A stretch of DNA of 64,000 bases from Granulosicoccus sp964594905 (GTDB lineage Bacteria; Pseudomonadota; Gammaproteobacteria; Granulosicoccales; Granulosicoccaceae), in contig CAZQOI010000004.1 in the NCBI GenBank assembly GCA_964594905.1, forward strand, positions 1 through 64,000, given 5' to 3'. Position 1 is the stretch's first letter. Every line of letters starts with the position of its first letter. Position numbers and translations under genes: made by a program. The notes below the pieces were generated by a model. It saw nothing but the letters and a program-made list of their open reading frames with translations, searched no databases and was not told where the DNA came from. Shown here one piece after another: positions 26,590 through 35,834 of the stretch.

Positions 26590-27687
26590 ATGCTCGCTTA
26601 TATCTTTCGACGTTTGTTGTTGATCGTGCCCACATTGCTGGGCATCATGTTAATCAACTTCATCGTCGTGCAGTTCGCCCCTGGTGGACCCGTTGAACAA
26701 GTACTGGCGGAAATTCGCGGCAATGCCACCGATGCTACTGCCGCGTTTTCTGGACAAGCAGGTGATACGCAAAATTCAGGCTCCACAAATTCCGGTGGCG
26801 AGAGTCGTTATCGCGGCGCTCAAGGACTCGACCCTTCAATCATCGAGGACATAGAGAAACAATTCGGTTTCGATAAACCTGTGCATGTCCGTTTTTTCAA
26901 CATGTTGTGGGACTACGCTCGATTTGATTTCGGTAGCAGCTATTTTCGTGATGAAAAAGTTGTTGATCTCTTTATAGACAAGCTACCGGTTTCAATCAGT
27001 CTTGGCCTATGGACCATGTTGTTTGTCTATATTATCTCCATCCCCTTGGGCATTCGCAAAGCCGTTAAAGATGGCTCTTCATTTGACGTCTGGAGTAGTG
27101 GTGCAATTGTCCTCGGCTATGCGATACCAGGATTCCTATTCGCCATTTTGTTGATCGTTCTGTTTGCTGGTGGCCGCTACTTCGATTGGTTTCCATTGCG
27201 TGGCTTGACGTCCCAAGGCGCTGAAAATCTAAGCCTCGGCGCCCGTATTGCTGACTACTTCTGGCACATCACCCTGCCCGTTACCGCAATGGTGATAAGC
27301 GGCTTCGCCAGCTTGACAATGCTGACCAAGAATTCTTTTCTGGATCAAATCAATATGCAGTACGTGCAAACTGCACGCGCCAAAGGCTTAAGCGAGCGAC
27401 AAGTTCTATATGGACATGTGTTCCGCAATGCGATGTTGATCATCATCGCGGGCTTTCCAAGTGCATTTATCAGTGTTCTGTTTACAGGCTCTGTGTTGAT
27501 TGAGGTGATCTTCTCACTTGATGGGCTAGGTCTTCTAGGTTGGGAAGCTGTGATCAATCGAGACTACCCGGTGATGTTTGGCACCTTGTACATCTACACA
27601 CTTATCGGATTGATACTGCAGCTGATTGGAGATGTCATGTACCACGTGATTGATCCACGCATCGACTTTGACAGCCGGGATTTCTGA
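26590..27687 (+). CDS. yejB: Peptide ABC transporter permease YejB
   Basis: 365 residues, a BPD_transp_1 inner-membrane permease with six helices. It begins MLAYIFRRLLLIVPTLLGIM, as DppB-type permeases do. A long periplasmic insert (QAGDTQNSGSTNSGG region) after the first helix is specific to YejB. The EAA loop is at QTARAKGLSERQVLYGH, where the ATPase docks. The stop overlaps the yejE start by one base. Confidence 0.93.
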   Translation: MLAYIFRRLLLIVPTLLGIMLINFIVVQFAPGGPVEQVLAEIRGNATDATAAFSGQAGDTQNSGSTNSGGESRYRGAQGLDPSIIEDIEKQFGFDKPVHVRFFNMLWDYARFDFGSSYFRDEKVVDLFIDKLPVSISLGLWTMLFVYIISIPLGIRKAVKDGSSFDVWSSGAIVLGYAIPGFLFAILLIVLFAGGRYFDWFPLRGLTSQGAENLSLGARIADYFWHITLPVTAMVISGFASLTMLTKNSFLDQINMQYVQTARAKGLSERQVLYGHVFRNAMLIIIAGFPSAFISVLFTGSVLIEVIFSLDGLGLLGWEAVINRDYPVMFGTLYIYTLIGLILQLIGDVMYHVIDPRIDFDSRDF

Positions 27688-28724
27688 TGGCTCTATCAGA
27701 ACTCAATCAGCGCAGGCTGGCGAACTTCAAAGCTAATCGTCGAGGTTTCTGGGCTTTCTGGATTTTCAGCGTATTGTTTGTTTTATCTTTGTGCGCGGAG
27801 ATTATCGCCAATGATCAACCGATTGCTGTGCATTACGATGACGCCTGGTACTTCCCCGCTTTCAAAACCTACTCGGAAACAACGTTTGGCGGTGATCTTG
27901 AATTCGATGCGGATTACACTGATCCGTATCTGCAGGATCTCATCAACGAAAAAGGCCGAATATTCTGGCCAATCATTCCTTTTTCACATCAAACACTCGA
28001 CTTTGACTTAAGCTCGTCACCACCTAGTGCACCATCGACTAGACACTGGTTGGGAACCGATGATCAGGGACGTGATGTACTAGCTCGCGTTATATATGGT
28101 TTTCGCATATCCGTTTTGTTTGGTCTTGTTCTAACCTTATTCAGCACAATCATTGGCGTGGCTGCTGGCGCAGTACAAGGATATTTCGGTGGCCTACTGG
28201 ATCTGCTTGCCCAGCGATTTATCGAAATCTGGCAGGGTTTGCCGGTGCTTTTTTTATTGATCATCATGGCGAGTGTTATAGAGCCCGGTTTCTTTTCACT
28301 GTTGATATTAATGACGCTATTCAGCTGGACTGCCCTAGTCGGTGTTGTGCGGGCTGAATTCCTACGCGCACGTAATTTTGAATACGTTCGGGCTGCAAAA
28401 GCACTTGGCGTACGTGATACCGCAATCATGGTGCGACATACCCTGCCGAATGCAATGGTCGCAACGGTGACTTTTCTGCCCTTTATTCTCAGCGGATCGG
28501 TGACCACATTAACAGGACTCGATTTCCTTGGACTCGGCTTACCGCCAGGGTCTGCGTCCTTAGGTGAAATGCTTAAGCAAGGTAGAGACAATTTGCATGC
28601 ACCCTGGCTGGGACTCACTGCGTTTGTAGTTTTAGCCTTGATGCTGAGCTTGTTAGTCTTTATCGGTGAAGCAATACGCGATGCACTTGATCCTCGCAAA
28701 ACATTCAGTGCGGATAGCGCATGA
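27687..28724 (+). CDS. yejE: Peptide ABC transporter permease YejE
   Basis: 345 residues, the second permease of the importer. The N-terminus LNQRRLANFKANRRGFWAFW and the conserved HYDDAWYFPAFKTYSE segment are YejE traits. The core includes HWLGTDDQGRDVLARVIYG, as in DppC-type proteins, and the EAA loop RAAKALGVRDTAIMVRH. It starts at the last base of yejB (TGATG) and overlaps yejF by 4 bases, so the operon is tightly coupled. Confidence 0.93.
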   Translation: MALSELNQRRLANFKANRRGFWAFWIFSVLFVLSLCAEIIANDQPIAVHYDDAWYFPAFKTYSETTFGGDLEFDADYTDPYLQDLINEKGRIFWPIIPFSHQTLDFDLSSSPPSAPSTRHWLGTDDQGRDVLARVIYGFRISVLFGLVLTLFSTIIGVAAGAVQGYFGGLLDLLAQRFIEIWQGLPVLFLLIIMASVIEPGFFSLLILMTLFSWTALVGVVRAEFLRARNFEYVRAAKALGVRDTAIMVRHTLPNAMVATVTFLPFILSGSVTTLTGLDFLGLGLPPGSASLGEMLKQGRDNLHAPWLGLTAFVVLALMLSLLVFIGEAIRDALDPRKTFSADSA

Positions 28725-30340
28725 GTACCGAGCTCAATGACACGCTACTGGAAGTTCGTGACCTCAGTGTGTCCTTTGGTCGCGGGAAAAGCGAAGTTAA
28801 AGCGGTCAAGAACGTATCGCTAACAATAAAACGCGGTGAAACTGTCGCCCTGGTTGGCGAAAGCGGCTCAGGTAAGTCAGTGACGGCATTGTCGATCATC
28901 CAACTATTACCTTATCCGTTTGCTCACCATCCTTCGGGGAGTATTAACTACGAGGGTCAGGAATTACTCGGCGCAGGCCCATCAATACTGCGTGCAGTGC
29001 GTGGCAATGATATCAGCGTGATTTTTCAGGAACCTATGACATCCCTGAACCCACTGCACTCAATAGAAAAACAATTGGCCGAGTCTTTAAAGCTGCACAC
29101 AACATTGAAAGGTGATGCTGCGCGCGCCAGGATACTCGAATTACTTGATCTCGTCGGTATTCGTAATGCCGAATCACGATTAAACGCGTATCCACATGAG
29201 CTCTCTGGTGGTCAACGTCAAAGAGTAATGATTGCGATGGCGCTAGCAAACGAACCTGATCTGCTTATCGCAGACGAGCCGACAACAGCGCTGGATGTCA
29301 CCATTCAGGCACAGATTCTCGAATTGCTACAGGAATTACAATCACGCCTTGGTATGGCGCTGTTACTGATTACACATGATCTAGGTATCGTAAAAAAAAT
29401 GGCTGACCACATCCATGTAATGACTAACGGTGAAGTGGTTGAGCATAACAACGCAACATCCCTTTTTAACAATCCGCAGCATGAATATACTCGTCATCTT
29501 CTAAGCTCAGAACCGGGTGAATTTTCACCACGCATCTTAAATAATTTGCCAACTGTTATAGAAGGGCGTGACATTAATGTGCGTTTCCCGATCAAGGGCG
29601 GGCTCTTTGGTCGGGTTAAAAGTTATGTACATGCCTGCAACGGTATCAATGTGTCGGTCAAGGCGGGTCGTACTGTGGGGGTTGTTGGCGAATCCGGATC
29701 CGGCAAGACAACACTCGGACTGGCTTTGTTGAAGCTGATACCAAGTGAGGGTGAAATCATCTTCAATGGCAAACCAATTCACCAACGAAAAAACTCAGAA
29801 CTTCGTGAATTAAGACAGCATATGCAGATCGTTTTTCAAGATCCCTTCGGTAGTCTGAGTCCGCGCATGACAGTGCTGGACATCATCGAAGAGGGCTTGA
29901 AGGTACATCAGAGCGAGCTATCTGCTGAAGAACGCGAAGCAATCGTCGTTCAGTCACTAATTGAAGTCGATCTACCCACCACTATTTTGCATCGCTTTCC
30001 CCACGAATTTTCTGGTGGGCAACGACAAAGAATAGCAATTGCTCGGGCGATGGTACTTAAACCTGAACTCGTTGTGCTGGATGAACCAACCTCAGCGCTG
30101 GATATGTCAGTGCAATCTCAAATTGTGGATTTATTACTTGCATTGCAGGAGCGTCATCAATTGGCTTATTTGTTTATCAGCCACGACCTCAAGGTCATTC
30201 GCGCGCTCAGCGATGAGATCATGGTTATGCAACAAGGCAAAATTATTGAATACGGTGATGCAACCCAAGTGCTGGAAGCGCCCAAGGAACCCTACACGCA
30301 AAACCTGATGGCAGCAGCTTTTGACTTCACTGGCCGATAA
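28721..30340 (+). CDS. yejF: Peptide ABC transporter ATP-binding protein YejF (two NBDs)
   Basis: 539 residues with two complete ABC ATPase modules in one chain. Walker A sites are GESGSGKS near residue 46 and GESGSGKT near residue 323. The signatures are LSGGQRQRV and FSGGQRQRI, and the Walker B motifs are LLIADEPTT and LVVLDEPTS. Each half is followed by an oligopeptide-transporter C-terminal region. It energises the YejBE permease. It is the last gene of yejABEF; a gene on the opposite strand ends 34 bases later. Confidence 0.93.
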   Translation: MSTELNDTLLEVRDLSVSFGRGKSEVKAVKNVSLTIKRGETVALVGESGSGKSVTALSIIQLLPYPFAHHPSGSINYEGQELLGAGPSILRAVRGNDISVIFQEPMTSLNPLHSIEKQLAESLKLHTTLKGDAARARILELLDLVGIRNAESRLNAYPHELSGGQRQRVMIAMALANEPDLLIADEPTTALDVTIQAQILELLQELQSRLGMALLLITHDLGIVKKMADHIHVMTNGEVVEHNNATSLFNNPQHEYTRHLLSSEPGEFSPRILNNLPTVIEGRDINVRFPIKGGLFGRVKSYVHACNGINVSVKAGRTVGVVGESGSGKTTLGLALLKLIPSEGEIIFNGKPIHQRKNSELRELRQHMQIVFQDPFGSLSPRMTVLDIIEEGLKVHQSELSAEEREAIVVQSLIEVDLPTTILHRFPHEFSGGQRQRIAIARAMVLKPELVVLDEPTSALDMSVQSQIVDLLLALQERHQLAYLFISHDLKVIRALSDEIMVMQQGKIIEYGDATQVLEAPKEPYTQNLMAAAFDFTGR

Positions 30341-30373
30341 TCATCTAGTTCGCAAATACAGCTTGATAAACAA

Positions 30374-31819
30374 TTAGAACTGCAATTCAGGGGGCAAGGT
30401 TGGGAAGTTAATTGTCCTGGGACTACCATCAAGCGGCACATCAGGCCAACGCGATGGGCTGACCTCGCGGCGCCAATCGATATTGATACGCTCTCGAATA
30501 CCATCGCTAAAGCCTGAGCCATAGGTGGCACTGACATTTCGATACTCACTAGCAACAAACAACAACGCACTGACACCGATCAGTCCAGCCATCACAGCCA
30601 TTGCAATCTTGGCAATACTGTAAGGACGCTCACCACGTACCTTGCCGGTGCGACCATTAACTACAAAACGATAAGTCCTGTCCCGAAATTTAAAGCCCGC
30701 TGTCCAGAGCGGCAACAGGACATGCTTGAACGTTGTATCGCTGTGGTTAGTTTTTAGCGACGTTATTCGTTGCTTATCACCACCAATAGCATGACGAACA
30801 TCTTTTCTGATGATCGTATCCATCGTGCTCTGAGCAATGTTGAACCCTTCATCTATATTGACTTGATAGACCTCACTTGAGAATCCAGCGAGATACTCTT
30901 CCGTGTAAGGTTCCAGATTCTCAAGATCCCAAGGTGACAGCCAGTCGGTGATTTTGCGTGGCAGGGTTCGGGTTGCACCAACCAACACATCATCAAAATG
31001 CCTTGAGGTACGACCATTTACCCGGCGCCAGCGAATTTTAGGTACCTGTCGAGTGCGCCTTACCCGTTTGCCGTTGATTGTCGTCGTATAGCGCTGCGTA
31101 ACGTAATACACATCACCGCGCTCACCTCGATAAGCTGTTGCGGTGTCACTGTCGTAGGTCCAGTAAGGGATGTAGACACCATTAAGCGGGGTATCGCTTC
31201 GTGCGTACTTCTTCAATTCATTTGGTGCAAACCAACGCTTCTTCAGCCACCGCTGGTAGGACTCGCGCGCATCTTCAGCAGTCACAGAGAAAGGTAATAA
31301 ACCTTTAGGTTTTATTGGCTTGGCGGCACTTGTTTCTGTGACAACGTTGGTGCTACAGAATGGACACTCACCGGCATGTATATGTGCATCAAGGGCAAAC
31401 TGGGCAGCGCAGTTCGGGCAATTAATAACCTGGCTTTCCGGTGACACAGCACCCGAGGTTTGCAATCGTCTAAGAGCGGCATGCAGGCTCAGCTCTTCAA
31501 TGCGCCCCAGATTTCGATCGATTTGATTGGCATGCCCGCAATACTCACATTCGAGTGATCGAGTACCGATAGCATAGTTAAGTATCGCGCCACACTGAGC
31601 ACAGGGAAATCTTTTTTCTGTTAGCGCTCGGGTTGTTGCCTCACCAATCTCTAGCGCACGAGACGGTGATTCAGGCCATTGATATTTTTCAGTAGCTGGT
31701 GACTCAAACTCTGCTTGATCAATGCGCTGCTGTAAACGGTCCTGCAAACGCTGGTGCAAACCAGACGTACTGGAGCCATCAGATGCCCCGGTACTCGCTG
31801 TAGACCGACGATTGTTCAC
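30374..31819 (-). CDS. Double zinc-ribbon membrane protein (YdjG-like)
   Basis: 481 residues. Two zinc ribbons lie near the N-terminus: CAQCGAI with CEYCGH, and CPNCAAQ with CPFCST. A large conserved middle part (PFSVTAEDARESYQRWLKKRWFAP, then YIPYWTYDSDTATAYRG and LLPLWTAGFKFRDRTYRFVVNGRTG) follows, and one membrane helix near the end (IAMAVMAGLIGVSALLFVAS). Such proteins are often mis-annotated as primosomal or replication factor Y helicases, but no helicase motif exists here. B. subtilis YdjG has a similar plan, sits next to YdjI (SPFH) and helps recruit PspA during membrane stress. It is the last gene of the run, 71 bases after the SPFH gene. The start is a GTG without a clear ribosome site. 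Confidence 0.8.
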   Translation of the reverse strand: MNNRRSTASTGASDGSSTSGLHQRLQDRLQQRIDQAEFESPATEKYQWPESPSRALEIGEATTRALTEKRFPCAQCGAILNYAIGTRSLECEYCGHANQIDRNLGRIEELSLHAALRRLQTSGAVSPESQVINCPNCAAQFALDAHIHAGECPFCSTNVVTETSAAKPIKPKGLLPFSVTAEDARESYQRWLKKRWFAPNELKKYARSDTPLNGVYIPYWTYDSDTATAYRGERGDVYYVTQRYTTTINGKRVRRTRQVPKIRWRRVNGRTSRHFDDVLVGATRTLPRKITDWLSPWDLENLEPYTEEYLAGFSSEVYQVNIDEGFNIAQSTMDTIIRKDVRHAIGGDKQRITSLKTNHSDTTFKHVLLPLWTAGFKFRDRTYRFVVNGRTGKVRGERPYSIAKIAMAVMAGLIGVSALLFVASEYRNVSATYGSGFSDGIRERINIDWRREVSPSRWPDVPLDGSPRTINFPTLPPELQF

Positions 31820-31890
31820 GTGTGTATACCGTGTTATTCAATTTACGGCGGGCATTCACAAGGAATACCCGCATAACGAATTTAGGTTGA

Positions 31891-32991
31891 TCAGCTTGCC
31901 GGGATCGGCGGCGGTGTTTGATTTCCTGATGACAGGACAGATCGCAATTCAACAACGTCACTTGCGGGAGACCATTCGCTCATATCGGCCGACCATACAA
32001 GTGTGTCATTGCTAAGGGCGCCACTACTGACTTGCTGTCGAAGCGCATCAATCGTATAGGGTCCTTTTGCTTCTCCGTTAACCGCAATATGAAAACGGGT
32101 GGCGCTCGTTGGCAAAGGAGGTGGTGAGCTATCGCCACGCCCTACACTGTCACTCATACGATTTGCCATCGCAAGACCAACACCCATACCAATGCCATCG
32201 GACGCACCACCACCAGGATTAGCAGCCGCCGCTTCCATTGCGCTACCGGTTTGGTATTGCAGATACCGATCAAGATTACCAGTCATACCCATACTGGTTC
32301 GCTTGTCGAGTGCTTCTGATACCGCTGGTGGTAAGGAAATGTTTTCCACGAGTATTCGTGTCAGCTCCAGACCATACTCACCAAATTCTGGCGCTATTCT
32401 TTTTGTAAGAAAGTCGCCCAGCTGATCGTAGTTCGCAGCCATGTCGAGGACTGGAATATCTGAACCACCGATGATCGTTGCAAATCGAGATGTGATCAGG
32501 TTGCGCAGCTGACTACTGATCTCTTCAGTGGTAAAGACTCCTTCGGTGCCGACAATTTCTCGAATGAACTTCAGAGAATCGGTAATGCGAACACCATAAG
32601 TGCCAAAAGCTCTAATTCGAAGGCCACCAAACTCACTGTCACGTAGCATCAGCGGTTGTTTGGTACCCCATTTGAGATCAGTAAAGCGTCGCGCATTGCA
32701 AAAATACACTTCAGCCTTGAACGGACTTTCGAAACCGTGATGCCAGTTTTGCAGCGTTGTTAGAACAGGTAAGTTCTTGGTTTCAAGCTCATAGGTACCC
32801 GGACCAAGCACATCAGCGACTTCACCCTCGTTAACAAAGACCGCAAACTGCGACTCACGAACAATCAGTTTGGCGCCATATTTGATCTCGTTTCCATAGC
32901 GCTCGAATCGATACACCATCGTATTACTGGAATCATCAGTCCACTCGATGATATCGATAAATTCATGAAACAAACGACTGAAAAGACCCAT
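31891..32991 (-). CDS. SPFH-domain protein with C-terminal GYF_2 domain (YdjI-like)
   Basis: About 366 residues. It starts MGLFSRLFHEFIDIIEWTDD, matching the YdjI group often called virion core protein. The SPFH part spans roughly residues 30-240 and includes GPGTYELETKNLPVLTTL and FGTYGVRITDSLKFI. A Gly/Ala-rich linker (AAAANPGGGASDGIGMGVG) leads to a GYF_2 (DUF4339) domain: GEAKGPYTIDALRQQVSSG to LVWSADMSEWSPA. SPFH proteins form membrane-associated rings or rafts; GYF_2 binds proline-rich peptides. The ATG at 32991 is chosen because GGAG lies upstream and it is 4 bases after the telA stop; the longer frame would overlap telA. Confidence 0.82.
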   Translation of the reverse strand: MGLFSRLFHEFIDIIEWTDDSSNTMVYRFERYGNEIKYGAKLIVRESQFAVFVNEGEVADVLGPGTYELETKNLPVLTTLQNWHHGFESPFKAEVYFCNARRFTDLKWGTKQPLMLRDSEFGGLRIRAFGTYGVRITDSLKFIREIVGTEGVFTTEEISSQLRNLITSRFATIIGGSDIPVLDMAANYDQLGDFLTKRIAPEFGEYGLELTRILVENISLPPAVSEALDKRTSMGMTGNLDRYLQYQTGSAMEAAAANPGGGASDGIGMGVGLAMANRMSDSVGRGDSSPPPLPTSATRFHIAVNGEAKGPYTIDALRQQVSSGALSNDTLVWSADMSEWSPASDVVELRSVLSSGNQTPPPIPAS

Positions 32992-32995
32992 GTGT

Positions 32996-34165
32996 TTAAG
33001 CTCCAGACGTTGACATGTTACTGGCACGTGCGGAAGCTGCCTTCAATGTTTCTTTCAGCTCTTCTTCCATATGCTCGAGTTGCTTCTCGGCCTCGACGCG
33101 ACGACGTTTGCCTTCATCCGCTATTTGCAGACTCTCCTCTACCGTTGCTATCAAGTTTTCATTAGCACGGCGAACAGCATTGACATCGAAAACGCCACGC
33201 TCTAGTTCCTCACGCACAGTACGATTGGCGGTGCGGAGATTTTCGGCATTTTTCTCAAGCAGTTCATTGGTCAGATCACTTGCAGCCTTAACGCTTTTGG
33301 CCGCCTCCGCTGAACGGAAAATTGTCACAGCCTGCGCGAGCTGCTGACGCCAAAGTGGCACTGTATTGACCAGTGTTGAATTGATCTTGTTTACCAGCCC
33401 TTTGTCGTTTTCCTGAATTAATCGGATGCTAGGTAAACCTTGCATGGCGACTTGACGTGTGAGTCTGAGATCGTGGACACGACGCTCGAGATCATCACGC
33501 CCAGCGCGTAAATCGCGAAGTTCTTGAGCGTGCAGAACTTCATCGGTTGTGCTTGCTTCCGTTTCAGCTTTCGGGATCATTTCTTCGTCGATGTACTTAA
33601 GTTTTTGTTCACCGGCAACGATGTAGACCTCAAGATTATGAAAGTAATCAAGATTGGCACTGTAAAGCTTATCAAGACCTTTGATATCACGTAGAAGCTG
33701 CGTCTTGTGCCCCTCGAGATCATCTGTGATTGTGTCAACCTGGCGACGTACACCTTCATACTGTTGGATAAATTTTGCGACCGGTGTCAGACCACCAAAC
33801 AGCTTGCGAAACAAGCGGGTCAAAAACCCTGGGCGTTTGTTCGGATCAAAGTCCTCAACCTCGAAACCTCGGAGCGCTGTCACCATGTTGTTCAGTGAGC
33901 TTCCGGCGGCACCAAGATCTTTGTTACGCACACCTTCGAGCATATTGTCAGAGATAGTGGTTAGCTCTTGCTGCGCCTTGCTACCAAAGAAAATGATCGA
34001 ATTGCTATCTGAAAGATTTATCTCTTCCATGAGCTTGTTGATACGAGCTTTTTCTGATGGATCTACTTGCTCATACGGTACAAGGTCGTGTTTGAGATCG
34101 GGCAACAGTTCAGTTCCTGGCAATAAATCCACATCGGTCGCAACTTTTGTCGTTGTTTCGCTCAT
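32996..34165 (-). CDS. telA: Toxic anion resistance protein TelA
   Basis: 389 residues of the TelA/KlaA family. It is almost entirely helical, with strong coiled coils at both ends (KRRRVEAEKQLEHMEEELKETL near the C-terminus). The family blocks VSSFGSKAQ-like IFFGSKAQQELTTISDNML, FEVEDFDPNKRPGFLTRLF, and VPLWRQQLAQAVTIFRSAEAAK are present. TelA proteins are linked to tellurite and other toxic-anion or antibiotic resistance by an unknown mechanism. The ribosome site AAGGAGA precedes the ATG by 6 bases. It lies 37 bases after the XpaC gene and 4 bases before the SPFH gene. Confidence 0.92.
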   Translation of the reverse strand: MSETTTKVATDVDLLPGTELLPDLKHDLVPYEQVDPSEKARINKLMEEINLSDSNSIIFFGSKAQQELTTISDNMLEGVRNKDLGAAGSSLNNMVTALRGFEVEDFDPNKRPGFLTRLFRKLFGGLTPVAKFIQQYEGVRRQVDTITDDLEGHKTQLLRDIKGLDKLYSANLDYFHNLEVYIVAGEQKLKYIDEEMIPKAETEASTTDEVLHAQELRDLRAGRDDLERRVHDLRLTRQVAMQGLPSIRLIQENDKGLVNKINSTLVNTVPLWRQQLAQAVTIFRSAEAAKSVKAASDLTNELLEKNAENLRTANRTVREELERGVFDVNAVRRANENLIATVEESLQIADEGKRRRVEAEKQLEHMEEELKETLKAASARASNMSTSGA

Positions 34166-34202
34166 ACGGGTCTCCTTGAATTATCTTTCGAAAAGAACGT
34201 GC

Positions 34203-35051
34203 TCATGTCACGCCTTCTTTTTCAATCTGTAGTTGCAGCACTTCAATATTGACGTCGAGATCAGATAGATTGTTTTCTCGAAGTTTCGCTTGTTGCTCCG
34301 CAATAACAGTTTCGATTGTGGTTAGCACGCGTCGGAAATTGTCTTCCAACTCATGTGTGCCACCGTCTTTATGTGTTCGCGCATAACCTTCGGTAACCTG
34401 TTGCGCGCCGTCGAGATATACCTTTAAGAATTTTCTCGCTCTACGCGCATCAACCGGATCCTCTTCAATAGTTGTAAGAATGGATCGCGCCTCCTTGACG
34501 ATGCGACGCAGACGATCCCTGAACTCTCTATTGTTGATATCTTTGCTGGCGTTTTCGATCCTGGCTATTCGTCCCTCAGCTTCGTCCAAAAGATCGACAA
34601 GTTCTTCTGTCGTAATACCAACCGCCGCTATATCGGGGCTTTTGGAAGCTGAGTCGAAATCATAATAGAGATAGCAACCAAGCAGCACCGCTACGCTGAA
34701 CAAGATACTATCAAACAAGGTGTTCTTGTCGGGTATGCCGATCCAGGCGAGGACGAACATACCAAGCGCCAGAATCACAGCGCCAACAAAACGATAACGC
34801 ACAGTGCTGGCGCGACGTCTCAGGTTTCGCCGCTTGGCTTCATTGTCAAGGCTTATACCTTTGCGAATCAGGGTCGCCGCGAGCATTGCCGAGGCAAATC
34901 CGACAACTCGAGCCAAGGCAACAATAGTGTGCCCATCGAAAAGCGCGCTGAAAATAGCCGGCAGCAATGGCAAGGGCAGAATGTACAGCAGCAAGCCTCG
35001 CCATAACACTGGCTTCTTCGCTTCGGGATCATATCGCGTGACAGCAGCCAT
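34203..35051 (-). CDS. XpaC-family membrane protein
   Basis: 282 residues. Four membrane helices in two hairpins (LLLYILPLPLLPAIF with ARVVGFASAMLAATLI; AVILALGMFVLAWIGI with LFDSILFSVAVLLGCYLYY) are followed by a cytoplasmic helical domain with ITTEELVDLLDEAEGRIARIE, DRLRRIVKEARSI and FLKVYLDGAQQVTEGYAR. This C-terminal part is the XpaC (5-bromo-4-chloroindolyl phosphate hydrolysis) family, which regularly sits next to TelA. Despite the family name, no hydrolase activity is established. It starts 2 bases after the stop of a 28-residue lipoprotein gene. It has no strong ribosome site of its own, so it probably depends on coupling. Confidence 0.85.
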   Translation of the reverse strand: MAAVTRYDPEAKKPVLWRGLLLYILPLPLLPAIFSALFDGHTIVALARVVGFASAMLAATLIRKGISLDNEAKRRNLRRRASTVRYRFVGAVILALGMFVLAWIGIPDKNTLFDSILFSVAVLLGCYLYYDFDSASKSPDIAAVGITTEELVDLLDEAEGRIARIENASKDINNREFRDRLRRIVKEARSILTTIEEDPVDARRARKFLKVYLDGAQQVTEGYARTHKDGGTHELEDNFRRVLTTIETVIAEQQAKLRENNLSDLDVNIEVLQLQIEKEGVT

Positions 35052-35053
35052 GA

Positions 35054-35140
35054 TTATCCGAAAAAAGCCTGACAGGACAACAGGCCGACTGTTGCCAGAA
35101 GAATGAAAAACCCAATAAATCTTTGTATTAGTTTGGGCAT
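35054..35140 (-). CDS. 28-residue small lipoprotein at the head of the XpaC-TelA genes
   Basis: A short open frame of 29 codons, ATG at 35140 and TAA at 35056-35054. The product begins MPKLIQRFIGFFILLATVG and ends LLSCQAFFG. It is a basic N-terminus, a hydrophobic helix and a lipobox LLSC with only five residues after the cysteine, so the mature form would be a six-residue lipopeptide on the membrane. GGAA lies about 10 bases before the ATG. The gene fills the gap between tpm (25 bases upstream) and xpaC (2 bases downstream). The organisation resembles entericidin-type mini-lipoproteins. It could be a real small protein or a leader that couples xpaC translation. Confidence 0.55.
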   Translation of the reverse strand: MPKLIQRFIGFFILLATVGLLSCQAFFG

Positions 35141-35165
35141 TGCTATTGGTTCCAAGCGCTATACA

Positions 35166-35834
35166 TTACAAACGATGTAGCCGGTAGACACGCTCTTCAA
35201 GTGTATCCAGACCTCGTTCTGCGAGATTTCCGACGCGTTTGGGACCACTGTAAGCGCCAAGCTCCCGAATGTCGAAATTCTTATTGAAAAGCTTTGTGAC
35301 CATTAAATCAGGTACCGCAAAGGGCGGACCGCTCATTTTTGTCACATCATAGTCAATTGTCAGTAAAAGACTGATGACGCCTGGAGACAGGATTGCCGCC
35401 AGATGCTCAGCATATCGCGGTCGCAGATCATCGTTCATGGCGATCAGAGACGCACGATCATAAACTGCGACGCAGTTACGGCAGTGCTCTTTACTCAGCT
35501 CGAAGAGATCACCAACCAAAAGCTTGATTCCGTCAGCCTCGTTTAGACCAGTGAACACCTCGAACGGGCCTTCCGTAGCACGCTCATATTCAAGGCTGTT
35601 CTCGTTGAAAAAATCCTCGATCGCCTTTTGGCTTAGTTCGACACCAAGGACTTTATGACCCTGTTGGTGCAGCCAAAGCATATCCAGGGACTTGCCACAC
35701 AAGGGGACAAAAACCTCGGCGCCATCGGCGATGTCGATTTCAGGCCACCATTGTTGCAGACGCTTGTTGGCGCTCGACTGATGAAAGCCGATGCTCTCCT
35801 TCGCCCACTTGTCATGCCAGTAATCTGCTTCCAA
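35166..35834 (-). CDS. tpm: Thiopurine S-methyltransferase
   Basis: 222 residues of the bacterial TPMT family. The N-terminus YWHDKWAKESIGFHQSSAN and the SAM-binding region VFVPLCGKSLDMLWLHQQGH, then VLGVELSQKAIEDFF, are diagnostic. YDRASLIAM follows. In pseudomonads the enzyme methylates selenite and tellurite to volatile forms and raises resistance. The ATG directly abuts the addA stop codon (35834/35835) and the small-lipoprotein gene follows after 25 bases. This puts it between a DNA-repair pair and a TelA-containing set. Length is normal. Confidence 0.93.
   Translation of the reverse strand: MEADYWHDKWAKESIGFHQSSANKRLQQWWPEIDIADGAEVFVPLCGKSLDMLWLHQQGHKVLGVELSQKAIEDFFNENSLEYERATEGPFEVFTGLNEADGIKLLVGDLFELSKEHCRNCVAVYDRASLIAMNDDLRPRYAEHLAAILSPGVISLLLTIDYDVTKMSGPPFAVPDLMVTKLFNKNFDIRELGAYSGPKRVGNLAERGLDTLEERVYRLHRL

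Noticed and set aside
28064..28699. 211-residue open frame antisense to yejE
   Set aside because: Lies fully within a strongly conserved permease gene; the composition is that of a shadow frame.
30374..31819. Annotation of the zinc-ribbon protein as primosomal protein N' or a helicase
   Set aside because: No Walker or helicase motifs exist; only zinc ribbons and a membrane helix.
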